This document shows, one piece after another, positions 46,564 to 59,560 of a stretch of 64,000 nt of DNA. Where the stretch lies: contig AP026126.1 of NCBI GenBank assembly GCA_030295235.1, forward strand, positions 1,178,001 through 1,242,000, in the 5' to 3' direction. A program made the position numbers and the translations under genes. Below the pieces are notes generated by a model that had not been told where the DNA came from, ran no database searches, and worked only from the letters and a program-made list of their open reading frames with translations. How positions within the stretch are numbered: the first letter of the stretch is position 1; every line of letters begins with the position of its first letter. Origin of the DNA: Fistulifera solaris. Taxonomy: Eukaryota; Bacillariophyta; Bacillariophyceae; Naviculales; Stauroneidaceae.

Positions 46564-48474
46564 TTAAGCAATGAGACCTCTCCTTTCGTGAGTTGCTGTC
46601 AGTCTTCTAACCATTTCAGACGCTTGTTCGACAGCATATGCATTTGTGCGGTCTACTTGAACGGCGTCGTACATAAGTTTTCCGGCGACTGCGGTGTTGC
46701 TGGTACAGTAAGCTTGCGCGACAAGAAGATTGCTTTCCATGCGAACGAGTTTGTCTTCAGAATTTCGTACGCCACCCTGGCGGCGACGCTCATCCACGGC
46801 ATAGAACGCTTCGTCGATTAGCTTCAACGAGTCTTCACAGTGGCCCAAATTAAAAAGGACCATTGCATACACAAAGGAGGTGCTGGGGCTCTCCACATAT
46901 GGGTCCGCGATAGGTCGCAAGACTTGCTCGGCTTCTTCATATCGTTTCTTCAGAGACAATTCATAACCGCAATTGTAACGAGTGTGCTGACTCTTAGAAT
47001 TGATTTCGAACGCGGACCTCCATAGGTTTAATGAATGACTCCAAGCAACGTTTCGTTCATAAACCTTCGCGGCGAACACGAAAAGTTGGAACATTAACAA
47101 TATGTAACCAGATAATTTCAATCGGTTGCCCGGTAGTGTAAGTGCGCGCGCTTGGAGCGGACCTTCATCGGCAACTTCATGGTAGATTAGCTGAACTAAG
47201 AGCGCTTCTATCATACAAAACCCCATCAGAGGCAAATATATTACTCGATCTGCCTTCATCAATCCCACAACAATTAGGAGGTTCGACGAAAGCAGAAAAG
47301 GACTGGCAACGAACGCGAAAAATGCAACCAGGAAAACACAGCGCGCATGCTGAGTTCTTCTTGTAACGGTTAGCGGTAAACCGGTCGCCACAGAAAGAAG
47401 GCAGCCCAAAGCGAAGACCCAGAGAGCCACGACAAGCGGGACTCTGGGATCCCAAATGTCCGATATCAAGTCGATGCTTTTCCCCGACCAGTCCGGACAA
47501 AGAGTGCTAGGATAGACAGCATCCCAGAGATACAAGCAGTAAACCCAGCAAATAGAAAAGACTCTTGTGAATCGATCTTCTGAGAATCCTGCTGGGTTCT
47601 GATCAAAAATGAAATCTGGGCTGCTCTCGCCGTTGAGCCAATATCGAAGAGCTACCACGAGCAGAGTTTGGAACGCAAAAATAGTCGTTCTCTTTGTGAA
47701 ATTTAGCGCACTTTGTTGTTTTCGTTGAAGTTTCGATAAGAATTCTTTAAGGGACGAGTGGTGAACAAGGAAATCCCAAATCGTAATCGTTATCAAAGCT
47801 GTTGCCCCTTGTTCTTTGCAAAGAGGGATACCGTCATACAAAACCATGGAAGAGTGTAAACAAAAGTAGCGTCTTCCAACGGCTTTGGTTTGGTCTTCTG
47901 TCGGGATGAAAGCTTGAAAAAGATAAAAATGCCAACAAAAGAATAAAGACATGAGGAGCTCTCCTCGACTGGTGATGTTGCTGACTGCTTCTGCATGCAC
48001 TGGATGCAAGGCGAAAAGTATGCCCGTCAATAGCTGAGTCAAAGTGTTCGCTTCCGAATCGTGAAATTCGAACACCATTGCCGCTGATTCGGTCACCAAG
48101 CCAGTGACAATTCCGTGGAGACCAACATTGACTACGTGGAAACCTATTGTGTGTGTATCTGTTCCGTTCGTACCCAAATGCTCCGATAGAAGCCAGTTGA
48201 ACCGAAACGTGAGCGTAGTGATCGGACGAAAGCTTTTGTGTGATTGTGGAGTCGCCATAGGCGTTCCCCAAAAGTCTCTGGTGGCTACTTCCGTCCACGG
48301 AACTGCACCCGTCACCACAGGATTACTTTTCAGCGAACCGGCATCATCGTAGACGAGGCTCCCGTGAAGCGCTTCGTGATCCCAGTACGCTAAAATACTA
48401 ATGATACATGCCCATATGCTAGGCCGAAGAATCCATTTACGAAGAAATAAACTCTTTGTGCTTGAACTGGCCAT
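46564..48474 (-). CDS. TMTC-type O-mannosyltransferase-like membrane protein with TPR tail
   Basis: The intact single-exon ORF is 636 residues. The start of the mature region has the lumenal acidic motif LVYDDAGSLKSNP, followed by DFWG and SHKSFRPITTLTFRFNW. These match the first lumenal loop of TMTC proteins (GT-C fold), which transfer mannose from dolichol-phosphate-mannose in the ER. LFALHPVHAEAVSNITSRGELL is the next conserved block. The DUF1736 region reads SICWVYCLYLWDAVYPSTLC. About nine to eleven membrane helices are predicted by eye. The last 160 residues look like TPR helices (YNCGYELSLKKRYEEAEQVL), fewer than in animal TMTC1-4. Acceptor proteins are unknown. Confidence 0.8.
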   Translation of the reverse strand: MASSSTKSLFLRKWILRPSIWACIISILAYWDHEALHGSLVYDDAGSLKSNPVVTGAVPWTEVATRDFWGTPMATPQSHKSFRPITTLTFRFNWLLSEHLGTNGTDTHTIGFHVVNVGLHGIVTGLVTESAAMVFEFHDSEANTLTQLLTGILFALHPVHAEAVSNITSRGELLMSLFFCWHFYLFQAFIPTEDQTKAVGRRYFCLHSSMVLYDGIPLCKEQGATALITITIWDFLVHHSSLKEFLSKLQRKQQSALNFTKRTTIFAFQTLLVVALRYWLNGESSPDFIFDQNPAGFSEDRFTRVFSICWVYCLYLWDAVYPSTLCPDWSGKSIDLISDIWDPRVPLVVALWVFALGCLLSVATGLPLTVTRRTQHARCVFLVAFFAFVASPFLLSSNLLIVVGLMKADRVIYLPLMGFCMIEALLVQLIYHEVADEGPLQARALTLPGNRLKLSGYILLMFQLFVFAAKVYERNVAWSHSLNLWRSAFEINSKSQHTRYNCGYELSLKKRYEEAEQVLRPIADPYVESPSTSFVYAMVLFNLGHCEDSLKLIDEAFYAVDERRRQGGVRNSEDKLVRMESNLLVAQAYCTSNTAVAGKLMYDAVQVDRTNAYAVEQASEMVRRLTATHERRGLIA

Positions 48475-49030
48475 TTTTGCATTTCTTTCTGTGATTGTGA
48501 GGTGTGTGTGTGTACAGAATCATCGGACGAATGAAGTCTGTCATTGCTAATCGCACTGTCACTCAAATACCCTGCTCTCCTAAATTTTACTGCTGACTGA
48601 CTGAAAAGCAGTCGGGGTCACGTCACGGCACCGTTTCGGGGAGACGGGGTTAAAATTAAGCGGCTTCGTGGACTCTACGTAGAATCTTGTACTGGAGGTA
48701 AAATTTTAACGGCGTTTCCGGCCTCAGTATTGGAGTAAATTACCAGGAAGCTTTGCAAAATCAGATGTAGGCTATTGCATTGCCGAAAAGACAAACAGAA
48801 CTCATCAACCTTGCTACGACGATAAACAAATTTGTTGATGTTGCAACAAGCAACAACTAAGAGAGGAGAAGAAAGGACATATTAATGTCCATCGCCCCCT
48901 TAGCTAACCAGGCGTATTACCTGGTGAAAAATGTAGCGATTTCTACCGCAACATCATAAAGAGTAGTAAAATAACTCAAGCTTACATATTCCGAAACATC
49001 CATAAATGGGTTATCGGACATCCAACATTG
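48475..49030. other. Intergenic region
   Basis: About 555 bp. A variant of the hairpin motif (GACTGAAAAGCAGTC) is at 48599-48613. No gene, RNA or array is seen. Confidence 0.45.
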
Positions 49031-50181
49031 TTATAAGTTTTGTCCAGGTCCTTCCGCAGTCAGTTTTTTCATGGAGTAAAAGTCGGGTTCCACGTTAACG
49101 TTTTTCGGGCGGAACTTTCGACGGTCCTCGCCTTGTGGAACGCCTACGCGTCTCATGTGAAGTGCTAAATTGGGTTTTCCTTTCAGGAACAGTTCATGAT
49201 AATAGCCACCAGCGTCCGGTCCTGACGTTAAACGGAGAAAGCCGTATAAATTTAGTTGTCTGAAAATATCGAAATCCAAATGCTTTGTGAGATGACAGCT
49301 AAACAGAATTCTTACGCGTAAGGCAACGAAACGGATTCTTACCGAGCAAACGAGTTCCATTTGCTTTGCTTAAAGTAAATGGGCATAATTTCCGTCACAA
49401 ACCTATCCATATCATGAACACCAAACGCTCTTCCGTGCGAGTAGAACGAAACAATCTCCGACAGTCCTTTCTCTTCCACCTCTCTCAACATTCTGTGCAA
49501 TTTTTCGGGAAAAGGCTCCGACACTCCTCCTCGTGTACGACGCAATACCGTATCCTCCGGACTCGGACCCTCCATCTCTGCAACGTCAATGTAGGGGTCC
49601 GTTTTCGTGCGAAGTGAAGTTCCTAAAGCTTCAAGAGCTTTCTCGCCGTTTACAGGGAGCGGAGCACTCGGTGCGGGTACCTGAGTGCTTGGTATTGCAG
49701 AAAGGATGGGCATTTTCAGGGACTGCATTTGCTGGCTCGACATTTCCTTTTGATCATATTAAGGTACGACTGCTGAATGAGCAGTCGCTTGCTCTCCTCG
49801 TTAATCTTTCGTTGAAGAAGCGACGCCTTCGCTAATTCCAGAAGCTTGCTTCGCTCACTAGCGGCAGTCGCCGAAGCCATCAAAATTAGCTTCGGCACCC
49901 AGGCCCGAAGTTCCTGGGACGAAGGAAGGAGCACAGGAAGGAAAGCTCAGACCTAGACTTTGTGCGACGAGAGCGTTGTTACGGGACGGAAGAAAGGATG
50001 CATCGAAAGCAGCAGGAGGGGTAGTACCGCGTCCGGTATTGAGCTGCTGGAGCGATGAAGCAAATGATCGAACATCGACACCATTGGTGCGACTTCCCAT
50101 GCCCAAATCCAGTAGCACATCACTCAAAGAGGACTGTAAAGTGCTTCGAAGAGCATCGCGATCGTTATTTGGAATAGACAT
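49031..50181 (-). CDS. HSF-type DNA-binding domain protein
   Basis: Exons 50181-49343 and 49259-49031 give about 355 residues. The N-terminal 100 residues start MSIPNNDRDALRS and are low in complexity. A short helical segment (ASERSKLLELAKASLLQRKI) follows. The heat-shock-factor winged helix lies near the C terminus: FPEKLHRMLREVEEKGLSEI, SFYSHGRAFGVHD, FKQSKWNSFARQLNLYGFLR and YYHELFLKGKP. The intron falls inside the recognition region, between FA and QLNLYGF, as in many HSF genes. Diatoms carry a greatly expanded HSF family; targets cannot be read here. Two frame changes cancel: one extra A at 49882-49885 and one T missing at 49748-49751 (plus strand). The arrangement, with the DNA-binding domain at the end, differs from classical HSF1. 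Confidence 0.85.
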
Positions 50182-52322
50182 ACTGTTGGTATCGTACGAA
50201 ATCAACCAAATAAAAAGAAATGCAACACGCAAACTGCCTCCCTGACGGTTCGTTTTGGAAAGAAGAGGCGCAGCGTGGCGCTTCGTATCCCCTACGTTGT
50301 AGGTAGATCGTTGGTGGTCTTTCAGTTCTACTTGATTGCAACTTGGCGGTGCTGTTTTTCTCGGGCTAAATTCTCTCTTGTACTCCATGCTGTAGACTCT
50401 CCAATGGCGTGCAAGCGGTACTGATAAGCGATAAGATTGGGCATTTTCATTTTTGATACGTAAGAGTACAAGTTCCTTTTCGGACTTCGGACTCAGCCAA
50501 CAACGAACGCCATTTTGCTCTACTTTTTCGGCAGATACGGAAGTTCCGAACTCCAAGGAAGAGTTGCAATGCAAAGAAGTAGAGAAGCCTTCCCACCGTT
50601 TGGCTTCTTGCTTCTTAGCCAATGAGAGCACAGAGAAGGAGAAAGGCAACTGAAATCCCACGTGATCTGTGATGATCTCCTGCTCCGTGCTCCGCCTCTT
50701 TCTCACTGATCTCTCCGCAACAGGCAACAGGCGACAACGGACAACCGTACAACGTACAACGCAACCGGCGTTTGCCATTACCAGGGTACTTAGGCGGTCT
50801 TCACTCTTCACTACCTAGTGCAGAAAGGAATGCCAAGGGAACCTCCAGCATCGAGCATGCAGGGAAGAGAGAAGAGAGCGCAGAATGCAGAGGGAAGGCA
50901 CGAGCGAACCGTAGATACTAGGTAGATAGAGCAGATGTCAAAATTCTAATTTCCTATAGTCTATCATCCATGACCATGACCACGACCCAGAGCGAATGAC
51001 CGCACAACGAATTCGAAGAACAAAGTCCAACTATCTATTACCCCGGACCTCGGAGCCCCGGAGTCCCGGAGTACTCGTTTACAAAATACTTAGACAACCG
51101 TAGTTGAGACAGGAAATTGCAGTATGCAGTAAGAAGTACCCGGTATCCTCTCTCCGCTTGGCTCTGGGATCGAAGATCGTAGATCTTAGGTAGAGCAATG
51201 CAGAAGGCAGTGTGGAACAGAGCACAGAGCATCGAATGATGCGAAGAAACCCGAGTCCTCAGCTTATGTCTTAAGTCATACTGCAAAATTCTAACGGCCC
51301 TGATGGCTGATCGCGCTCTCTCGCTACTCGCTAGAGAGGCTTCCCGCCTCCCGGGGTTGTGGTGATAACCCATTTGACGTTTGGACGGCGATGGCATCGG
51401 CGTCCTCCCGGTTTCGGAGACTTTTTCAACATGCAACGCTTTACCTATTAAAAAAAGTGCCATGTGCCCATTATTTGGAGTCATGTCTTTTTTGTAACAC
51501 TTTTCTGTTCACCTCCGCTCCACGTTCCACGTGTCATCTGTCACCTCTCTACGGAGTATTTTAAGTTTCAGTTACCAGGTAGTCTCCCATTTCCGAGCTG
51601 CTAAGAATTTTCCCGATAAAGGAATGCGTCGAAAAAATGACCATGGTGTGCACAAGAGAACGCTAAATTGGTGCGATATCTTTCTGACTGAAAATCCAGT
51701 CTTTGGCTAAAGCATCAAACGCTTTACTCCAAACCAAATGGTTCGGGAAGCCTTTCGACGCCAGCTGTCAAGCGCTGCAACAAATACGTTGCTGCGAATG
51801 TTCCTGGCCTTCAAGCACAAAGGCAAGGTCTGCTGGCGAAGAAGAAATTGACGAATGACAGATCGAAGGATCGAACAAATGCTAAGGACTAGTGAGGTTT
51901 ATGGAGATCAACCAGTTCGCATGCAACTCCATCCAACATCGCTGTTCCGCTACTTTGGCTTTCCATTTAATGCACTGCCTGGTTTGGAAACGCAGCAAAT
52001 CTTCTGATAGATTAGACCCTCTAGAGACTAGAGAGAAAACCGAAAAATATACTGCATCATACTCTGGAGTAAAAACTGCCAGAAACCTTAAGGTTACTGG
52101 ATGTTTGATGACGTCGAAAGGGCCACTTCAACGGGTACCGGTAGGGCATAGGACCACAACTTGAATAATTCTCGATTACGTCACAGACATCCGAGAAAAC
52201 AATGATTTTCATTGAATGTTTTCGTTTAGGCGGAATATTGGTGGCACTGGTAATTTATCTTCGAAAAGAATACTCACGGTGATAATCCACAAGCGTGCAT
52301 TTTGCTGCTTGACTGTTTGAAG
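50182..52322. other. Large divergent intergenic region
   Basis: About 2.1 kb between the HSF gene and malic enzyme. It has only shadow-like short ORFs. TACCAGGTA is at 51573-51581, a weak hairpin-motif variant at 51686-51701, and ACCGGTA near 52136. The stretches near 50917-50955 and 51180-51230 share scattered words but not a clear repeat. Confidence 0.45.
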
Positions 52323-54418
<2,096 letters not shown>

Positions 54419-54744
54419 AAAGTAATCTAGATCGTTTTAGTCTTTAGAGCCCAACTCGATTTATTTTCTTCACGTGACCATTGTGTCCCCTCTCTAGATT
54501 TACTAGTACTCCACTTCATGCAATCATCAGAGGCACTAGCCTTAGCAACACAGTGAAAGATCATCTTCGACTAGAGTTAGTGATAGACGTGCCTCTAATT
54601 TAATTTCTGCGAAGGCGGGTGCCGTTTTTGTTTTCATTCATTTGACTTTCATTCAATCATTAGCCTGAATAGCTTGTAACGCATTCGTCTCGCTTACAGC
54701 ACTTGGTAATAGCCAAGAAAAAATCGTTTTGTTTCCCTTCTAAC
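54419..54744. other. Intergenic region
   Basis: 326 bp between malic enzyme and the next gene. Nothing recognised. Confidence 0.4.
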
Positions 54745-56271
54745 ATGACGAACGAAGAAGGGGAGATATCTCTTAAAGAAATAGTAATTGCATCGCAAAT
54801 CCAAGCTTCATACGATCCTATCCGGTCCCAAAGCACTTTGAGCCAGTGTGACGACAAATCACCTTCGTTTTCGCTACCTAAAAGAAAAGAAAGGCTCCAT
54901 TACGGTTCCGATAGTCCAAGATCCGAATCGGAAAATAGTTTGTCAAATGAGAATGATTTTGCGAACTTGGAAGCATTCTTAAATGACACATCAATGGGTT
55001 CGACTAGCTACAAAAAGAATGCTGCGGCAAATCCAGATGACGAGGCGACAGCCAGAAAACGCTTGGCAGATGGAGAAGATCTAGGTGAATTTCGACACTC
55101 GAACAGTGATGATCTCGGTAATTATACGTCAGCAAGTAGCATTCCGATGGGACATTCATCAAGCCGACAATCGACGCGTCATCCGTCAGCTTCCTCTAGA
55201 AATCGTACTGGTGCGTCCGACCCAACGCTGCGTGATAATTTTCCAACGTTGATGCCTTCTTGTCTAATGGATAGTGCGAGTCGGAATCATAACTCAATCT
55301 TGGAGAAGTCGCGCAAGATGGCAGCGCAAAATAAAAGACAGCGAACGACGCGAAAGATTAGCGAGGGGCGATCCAATCGAACACTATTCACCATTGGGCG
55401 GAGGTATGTTATCGACGAGAAATTGAATTTGCGTTCGTTTATATGCAGCAAAAGACACTAATTTGGTTATAGGCCCTCTCATTGGGATCAGCGCGATCTG
55501 GCCGCATCAAACAAACGTCCAACGAGGAGCCTCGATATGAATTCCAAAAGAAGTCGAGCGGCAGTGCTATCAACTTTCACTCAACATAGCATAAGCGAGG
55601 GAAGACTTTCTAGTACAAGAAAACATTTATCGACACCTGCCAGGCAACCCGATCAGAATGTTGCTGCGATCCAATGTCAGGATCCTATTGTCGACGATTT
55701 GGAACAAGAAACGCCCAGGGAGTTCAGTCGTAACAGCTTTGCTGCCAGTTTTATGTCGCTCCCTTCAAACTCCGCTCCAATATCGGATAAAATGACTGCT
55801 TCTCCCCATTTGTCATCGCCGCAACTACAGTCATCGATGGGAACACGCAAGAAGTCAAAAGCCCTTTTTTCGGGTCGTCTGTGCAAACGACTTCAATCTA
55901 TACGGGACACAATCAGAGGAGACAAAATACGCTTTCAGAGCGGACAGTATCCGTTCTCCGTCGTGTCGCTCGATATGAATGATCCTCGTAATCGAGCCAC
56001 CTCGTTACTGGATGTCACATTGGTTGAAACATCGGGCACGAACTACCTTGAAAGTCAAAAGGTTGTTATGCTAGGGTTTGTGCATCATGCGACCGGTCGC
56101 TTATCGCATTTGATATCCCACTTTGCGTGGATTTGTTTCGCCTGTGACACAGCCCGTGAGCTACTGCTAGAAAAGGAAAGCAGCTTCGCATCTACAATTC
56201 CCTATCCATGGAACTATCCGGATCTTTTTGCGGTTTTAGTTCCAGTACACTCCCAGCAGTCAAGACGATGA
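54745..56271 (+). CDS. Unrecognised Ser-rich protein with structured C terminus
   Basis: Exons 54745-55403 and 55473-56271 join in phase to give 485 residues with no frame break. The ATG at 54745 (MTNEEGEISLKEIV) is the first in frame. The first 320 residues are polar, Ser/Arg/Asn rich and probably disordered, with basic patches such as MAAQNKRQRTTRK that could be nuclear signals. The last 130 residues look folded: LCKRLQSIRDTIRGDKIRFQ, VVSLDMNDPRNRA, LLDVTLVE, VVMLGFVHHATG and HFAWICFACDTARELLLE. I do not recognise a family. A nuclear role is a guess from composition only. Confidence 0.65.
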
Positions 56272-56380
56272 TTCTAGCAACGACGCTGTGTGAGCTTTAT
56301 CCCCAAGAGTTGCCACAACTCCCTGACGCACCGAACATTCTTCAGGAATAATGCATCGTAGGTCTCCGCGTAAATGTCAT

Positions 56381-57151
56381 TTACTTGAAAGGAAATTGCT
56401 GCATAAGATCAATTTTGAGCCTAGGATCTACGTCTTGTCTACCTTCCAATTCCCCTGAAGTCATTTCCGCAGGTGGACCCAATGCGGCTGAGCCGGGCCC
56501 AAAGGTATCTAGATCTGACTCGACGAAGAAGAGAGATCGTCTTCGACTGCGCAGAACAGGTATTTTGAGATAGCGAAGTTCTTTACGAATGAGTTCTGCC
56601 CTATCAATATTTTTCAGTTTGGAAGAGAATCCTGCAGTTGACGCTATACGAAACTGGACCGTAGTGTCATTCGGTGTGAAATAAAACTCGCCAACGGAAG
56701 TGTCACGTAATCTATCGATAAAGACGACCCGCAAGTATCTCCCCTCCTGTACCTCGACTTGCATTTGTTCATTCCGTCGATTCGATACTATTTGTAGAGC
56801 TGGTACTAATCGCTTCATCTGCGTTTCCCAGTCCAACGAATCGCTTTCCGAATAGTCCCAGGGCTCGGCGAAAATCCCTGGTGTATCATCCTGTGAAGAT
56901 ACACATCCGTTTCCTCCCAAAGCCATCTTCCCGCGGGGACAATCTGCAAGTAACCCGTCCCAAACACCCAAGCAGTTACCTTCGTTGCAATTGGGATCTT
57001 TTCCTATGGTCTCGGCTGCGTTGCACGATGATATTAGAGCTTGAGTTGCCAGCCCGGATAAGCAAAATCGGCGACGGGTCGTGTCGAAAGAAAGGGCTTC
57101 CATCTCTTCCAGCACGACTTGTAACAGTATCACGTGTATGCTGAACTTCAT
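56381..57151 (-). CDS. DUF1499 protein with twin-arginine motif
   Basis: The single-exon ORF is 256 residues. A hydrophobic start (FSIHVILLQVVLEE) is followed at about residues 25-45 by TTRRRFCLSGLATQALISSC, which has a twin arginine and a hydrophobic stretch, as in thylakoid-lumen Tat signals. The DUF1499 domain begins CVSSQDD and PWDYSES, and includes LRVVFIDRL, VGEFYFTPND and QFRIAST. DUF1499 proteins are found in bacteria and algae, several in the thylakoid lumen, with no known reaction. The combination suggests a plastid lumen protein, but the hydrophobic start is a weak signal peptide. Neighbouring genes give no clue. Confidence 0.7.
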   Translation of the reverse strand: MKFSIHVILLQVVLEEMEALSFDTTRRRFCLSGLATQALISSCNAAETIGKDPNCNEGNCLGVWDGLLADCPRGKMALGGNGCVSSQDDTPGIFAEPWDYSESDSLDWETQMKRLVPALQIVSNRRNEQMQVEVQEGRYLRVVFIDRLRDTSVGEFYFTPNDTTVQFRIASTAGFSSKLKNIDRAELIRKELRYLKIPVLRSRRRSLFFVESDLDTFGPGSAALGPPAEMTSGELEGRQDVDPRLKIDLMQQFPFK

Positions 57152-58309
57152 CCAGTTTTTCTTTATTTCGGTGAAGTCTGGTGAGTGTATTGTTATGGTT
57201 TGAACCAGGTAATGATGAATTGTTATGGAATGATGAAAACGTTAAGTGAGAAATTGTTTGGGAGAACGATTACTACAACTAGCCGCCTTCTGTATCGAGG
57301 CCCAGCGGGGAGCTTTTTCGTTCTCGCCCTTCCCGTAAGCGGGGGCTATAGGTCCCCGGGGACAGCGTCAAACCCGTGATCCCAGACATCCGGGACAGCC
57401 GTTCCGCACCGACACGGCGCTCTGATTAACTAAGAGCCTACGTTATCACATAGGTCCGCGTTGGCATTAGATCAACCTAAGTAATTTGGCCGACCGCCAA
57501 CGTATTTTTTGTCTATATTTCAAACTGTAGCGCGTTCATCCTCGTTTAGTTTTTGTTTCGTCATCAATGCCAAAGATCATCATTTTGTTGCTTGCCATCT
57601 CGTTTTCAATTTCATTTCTCTCAACTTACCTCTACTTCCTCATAGAGAATTATGTGGACGTTACAGAGATTCTGAACCGGTGTACTTCATCGTTCAGCAA
57701 ATTTCTTGAGCCCATTTGTCATTGTTGCATTGCAAAAGGCTTTACCTGGTAGCAGCGTTTGTACTAGAAACGTTTTGTGCGTCTTTACTATGAACAATAG
57801 TGTTGTCTGTTCTTCGCCACGACTGCACTTCAGTCATGAATACATATTTTTGGGAGCGACAATGCTGCCTACAATACGTTCGTTCAGCAAACTTCTTGAG
57901 CTCCATTTGTCATTGTTGCATTGGCAAAGGCTAGCAGCGTTTGTACTACACGCCTTAATATTTGTAAGTCGAAAAGCCTTGTCTATGGTAAATACGCAGA
58001 CAACGTTTCGCAAGCCTTAATCTACTGATTAGCGACGACTAACTCATAGTCTCATAGTTGAACGGAGTTCAAGATATCGACGTCTGACTGTCGCTCGCTG
58101 AAAACGCACGTGGTGCCGTGTTTCCCAAAAGTTTCGCAGTTACCTGATAGTGTTTCCCATTAATAGGCGTTCTCGGTTTATCTTCAGAAATAAACAGTCG
58201 TCTGCGTAATCACGATAGCTATTATAATATTGCTTCATGCGACCTACGATGACGAAGTCGACTTCTCGAAAGCTAATCCTTTTGCTTTCCTTTTTAGGAA
58301 CGTGGACTA
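57152..58309. other. Intergenic region with direct repeats
   Basis: About 1.16 kb with no supported gene. It has a GC-rich block at 57290-57425, a diverged direct repeat at 57690-57766 and 57880-57948, TACCTGGTA at 57743-57751, and an inverted-orientation hairpin motif at 57817-57838. Confidence 0.5.
57690..57948 (+). repeat. Dispersed direct repeat, two copies of about 70-77 bp
   Basis: Copies at 57690-57766 and 57880-57948 both begin CGTTCAGCAAA, share TTTGTCATTGTTGCATTG and end TAGCAGCGTTTGTACTA. The first copy has nine extra bases (TTTACCTGG) that create the TACCTGGTA motif; the second lacks them. Confidence 0.8.
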
Positions 58310-59506
58310 ATGGCTTTTTTGCCGTCAGCTGCGCGCAATTTCTTCCACTGTCAATCACTCGCAAAAACCAGTCTAGTTCGTAAAGCTTCTACTCAAGAAG
58401 ATCCCACGGATGAACTCAGCGAAGAAAGAAAGGCGTCACTCTTTCAGTTCTTGTTAAGAGATTTGCAAATAGAGGGTGTCCCCCTTTTGGAAGTGGATGC
58501 GGATCGAGTTCACATTTTACAAGCCGCCATTTGGACAACCATGGCAGAAATGTCCACCCAATCGGACGAGCAAAAAACTTGTCTCATTTTTGAGGCGATC
58601 CCGATCACAGCACTGCGTGCCTTTGTGGATGATTTTATGATCTTGAAAGCACAAGACCGTCTCATGACCCAGGTTTCGGAATTACGGCGATTCAATCTAT
58701 TGTTGGTGGGCAAGGGTGTGGGTCCTGCTATTCTCATTGAAGCGTCAGCTCAAAAGGACGCTGCCAAATGTGGAAAGGCCATTCCAGTGGATGTAGACAG
58801 AAGTGCTGCTGTCATGAAAATGTTTGTCGACCGGATGGTAGCCGAGAAGCAAGTTTCAGGCTATCCTTCTTCGAATGGATCGGTAGCGCAAAACTCTGTA
58901 CCTTCCATGAGCTTCCCTGCGTGTCCGTATACAGATGCCTGTCATATTCTATCGTCGTTTTGGAATCAAGTTTGCGAAATCTTGGCCTACCCCGGAGAGT
59001 TGCGGTCCTCTATGTTGCTCCTACCTGGTGTTGAAAGTGGGAATTTCCCGCGTTTCTCGGCAATAGCCGAACTCATCAGTCGCAGTCTTTGTTTGTATCG
59101 AGTGGATGATGCGTTAGAACTCCTGCACTTTCATCCGATGTACGACCGAGCCTTTGTCTTTCCGGAAGATATGCCTGCCCATGGCCATATTCCACCGATC
59201 TCGTGGCTAAAACCAATGTTACAATTCAATGGCTATACAGCTGCCGCGCAAGACTTGTCCGACGATGAAGTTCGACTTATCAACTACATACGAAGGTCTC
59301 CTATTTCGGCCGTATGTGTCGTTCCAGTAGACCTTTGGATGGCGGCGCTAGGACCAGAGGATGGCGTTGTACATTTGGAGATCGGTGGAGTGGTACAGCA
59401 GGCCAGCGGCGTTTCGTCATACTCTAGAAATGTTCTAGAAGCTTCGGAAAAAGGAGAGAGTGTATTACGAGAAGCCCTGAGTGCTGAAACTGCAATTCTA
59501 ATGTAA
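58310..59506 (+). CDS. DUF1415-like protein, organellar leader
   Basis: The intact single-exon ORF is 398 residues. The first 30 residues (MAFLPSAARNFFHCQSLAKT) are basic and amphipathic, suggesting a mitochondrial or plastid leader. A central region of about 130 residues is not recognised. The C-terminal half resembles DUF1415: CPYTDACHILSSFWNQVCEI, then LYRVDDALELLHFHPMYDRA, then PPISWLKPML. The family's function is unknown; bacterial members are small cytoplasmic proteins. This protein is about twice the usual length. The match is by pattern only, so the domain name is tentative. Confidence 0.6.
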   Translation: MAFLPSAARNFFHCQSLAKTSLVRKASTQEDPTDELSEERKASLFQFLLRDLQIEGVPLLEVDADRVHILQAAIWTTMAEMSTQSDEQKTCLIFEAIPITALRAFVDDFMILKAQDRLMTQVSELRRFNLLLVGKGVGPAILIEASAQKDAAKCGKAIPVDVDRSAAVMKMFVDRMVAEKQVSGYPSSNGSVAQNSVPSMSFPACPYTDACHILSSFWNQVCEILAYPGELRSSMLLLPGVESGNFPRFSAIAELISRSLCLYRVDDALELLHFHPMYDRAFVFPEDMPAHGHIPPISWLKPMLQFNGYTAAAQDLSDDEVRLINYIRRSPISAVCVVPVDLWMAALGPEDGVVHLEIGGVVQQASGVSSYSRNVLEASEKGESVLREALSAETAILM

Positions 59507-59560
59507 AATAATCTACAGTAGAGTAGCATGATGATATGGCTGCCTTGTTGTTGACTGTGT

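Noticed and set aside
50917-51230. Repeated words in the HSF-malic enzyme spacer
   Set aside because: Similarity is limited to short scattered words and does not extend into an alignable repeat.
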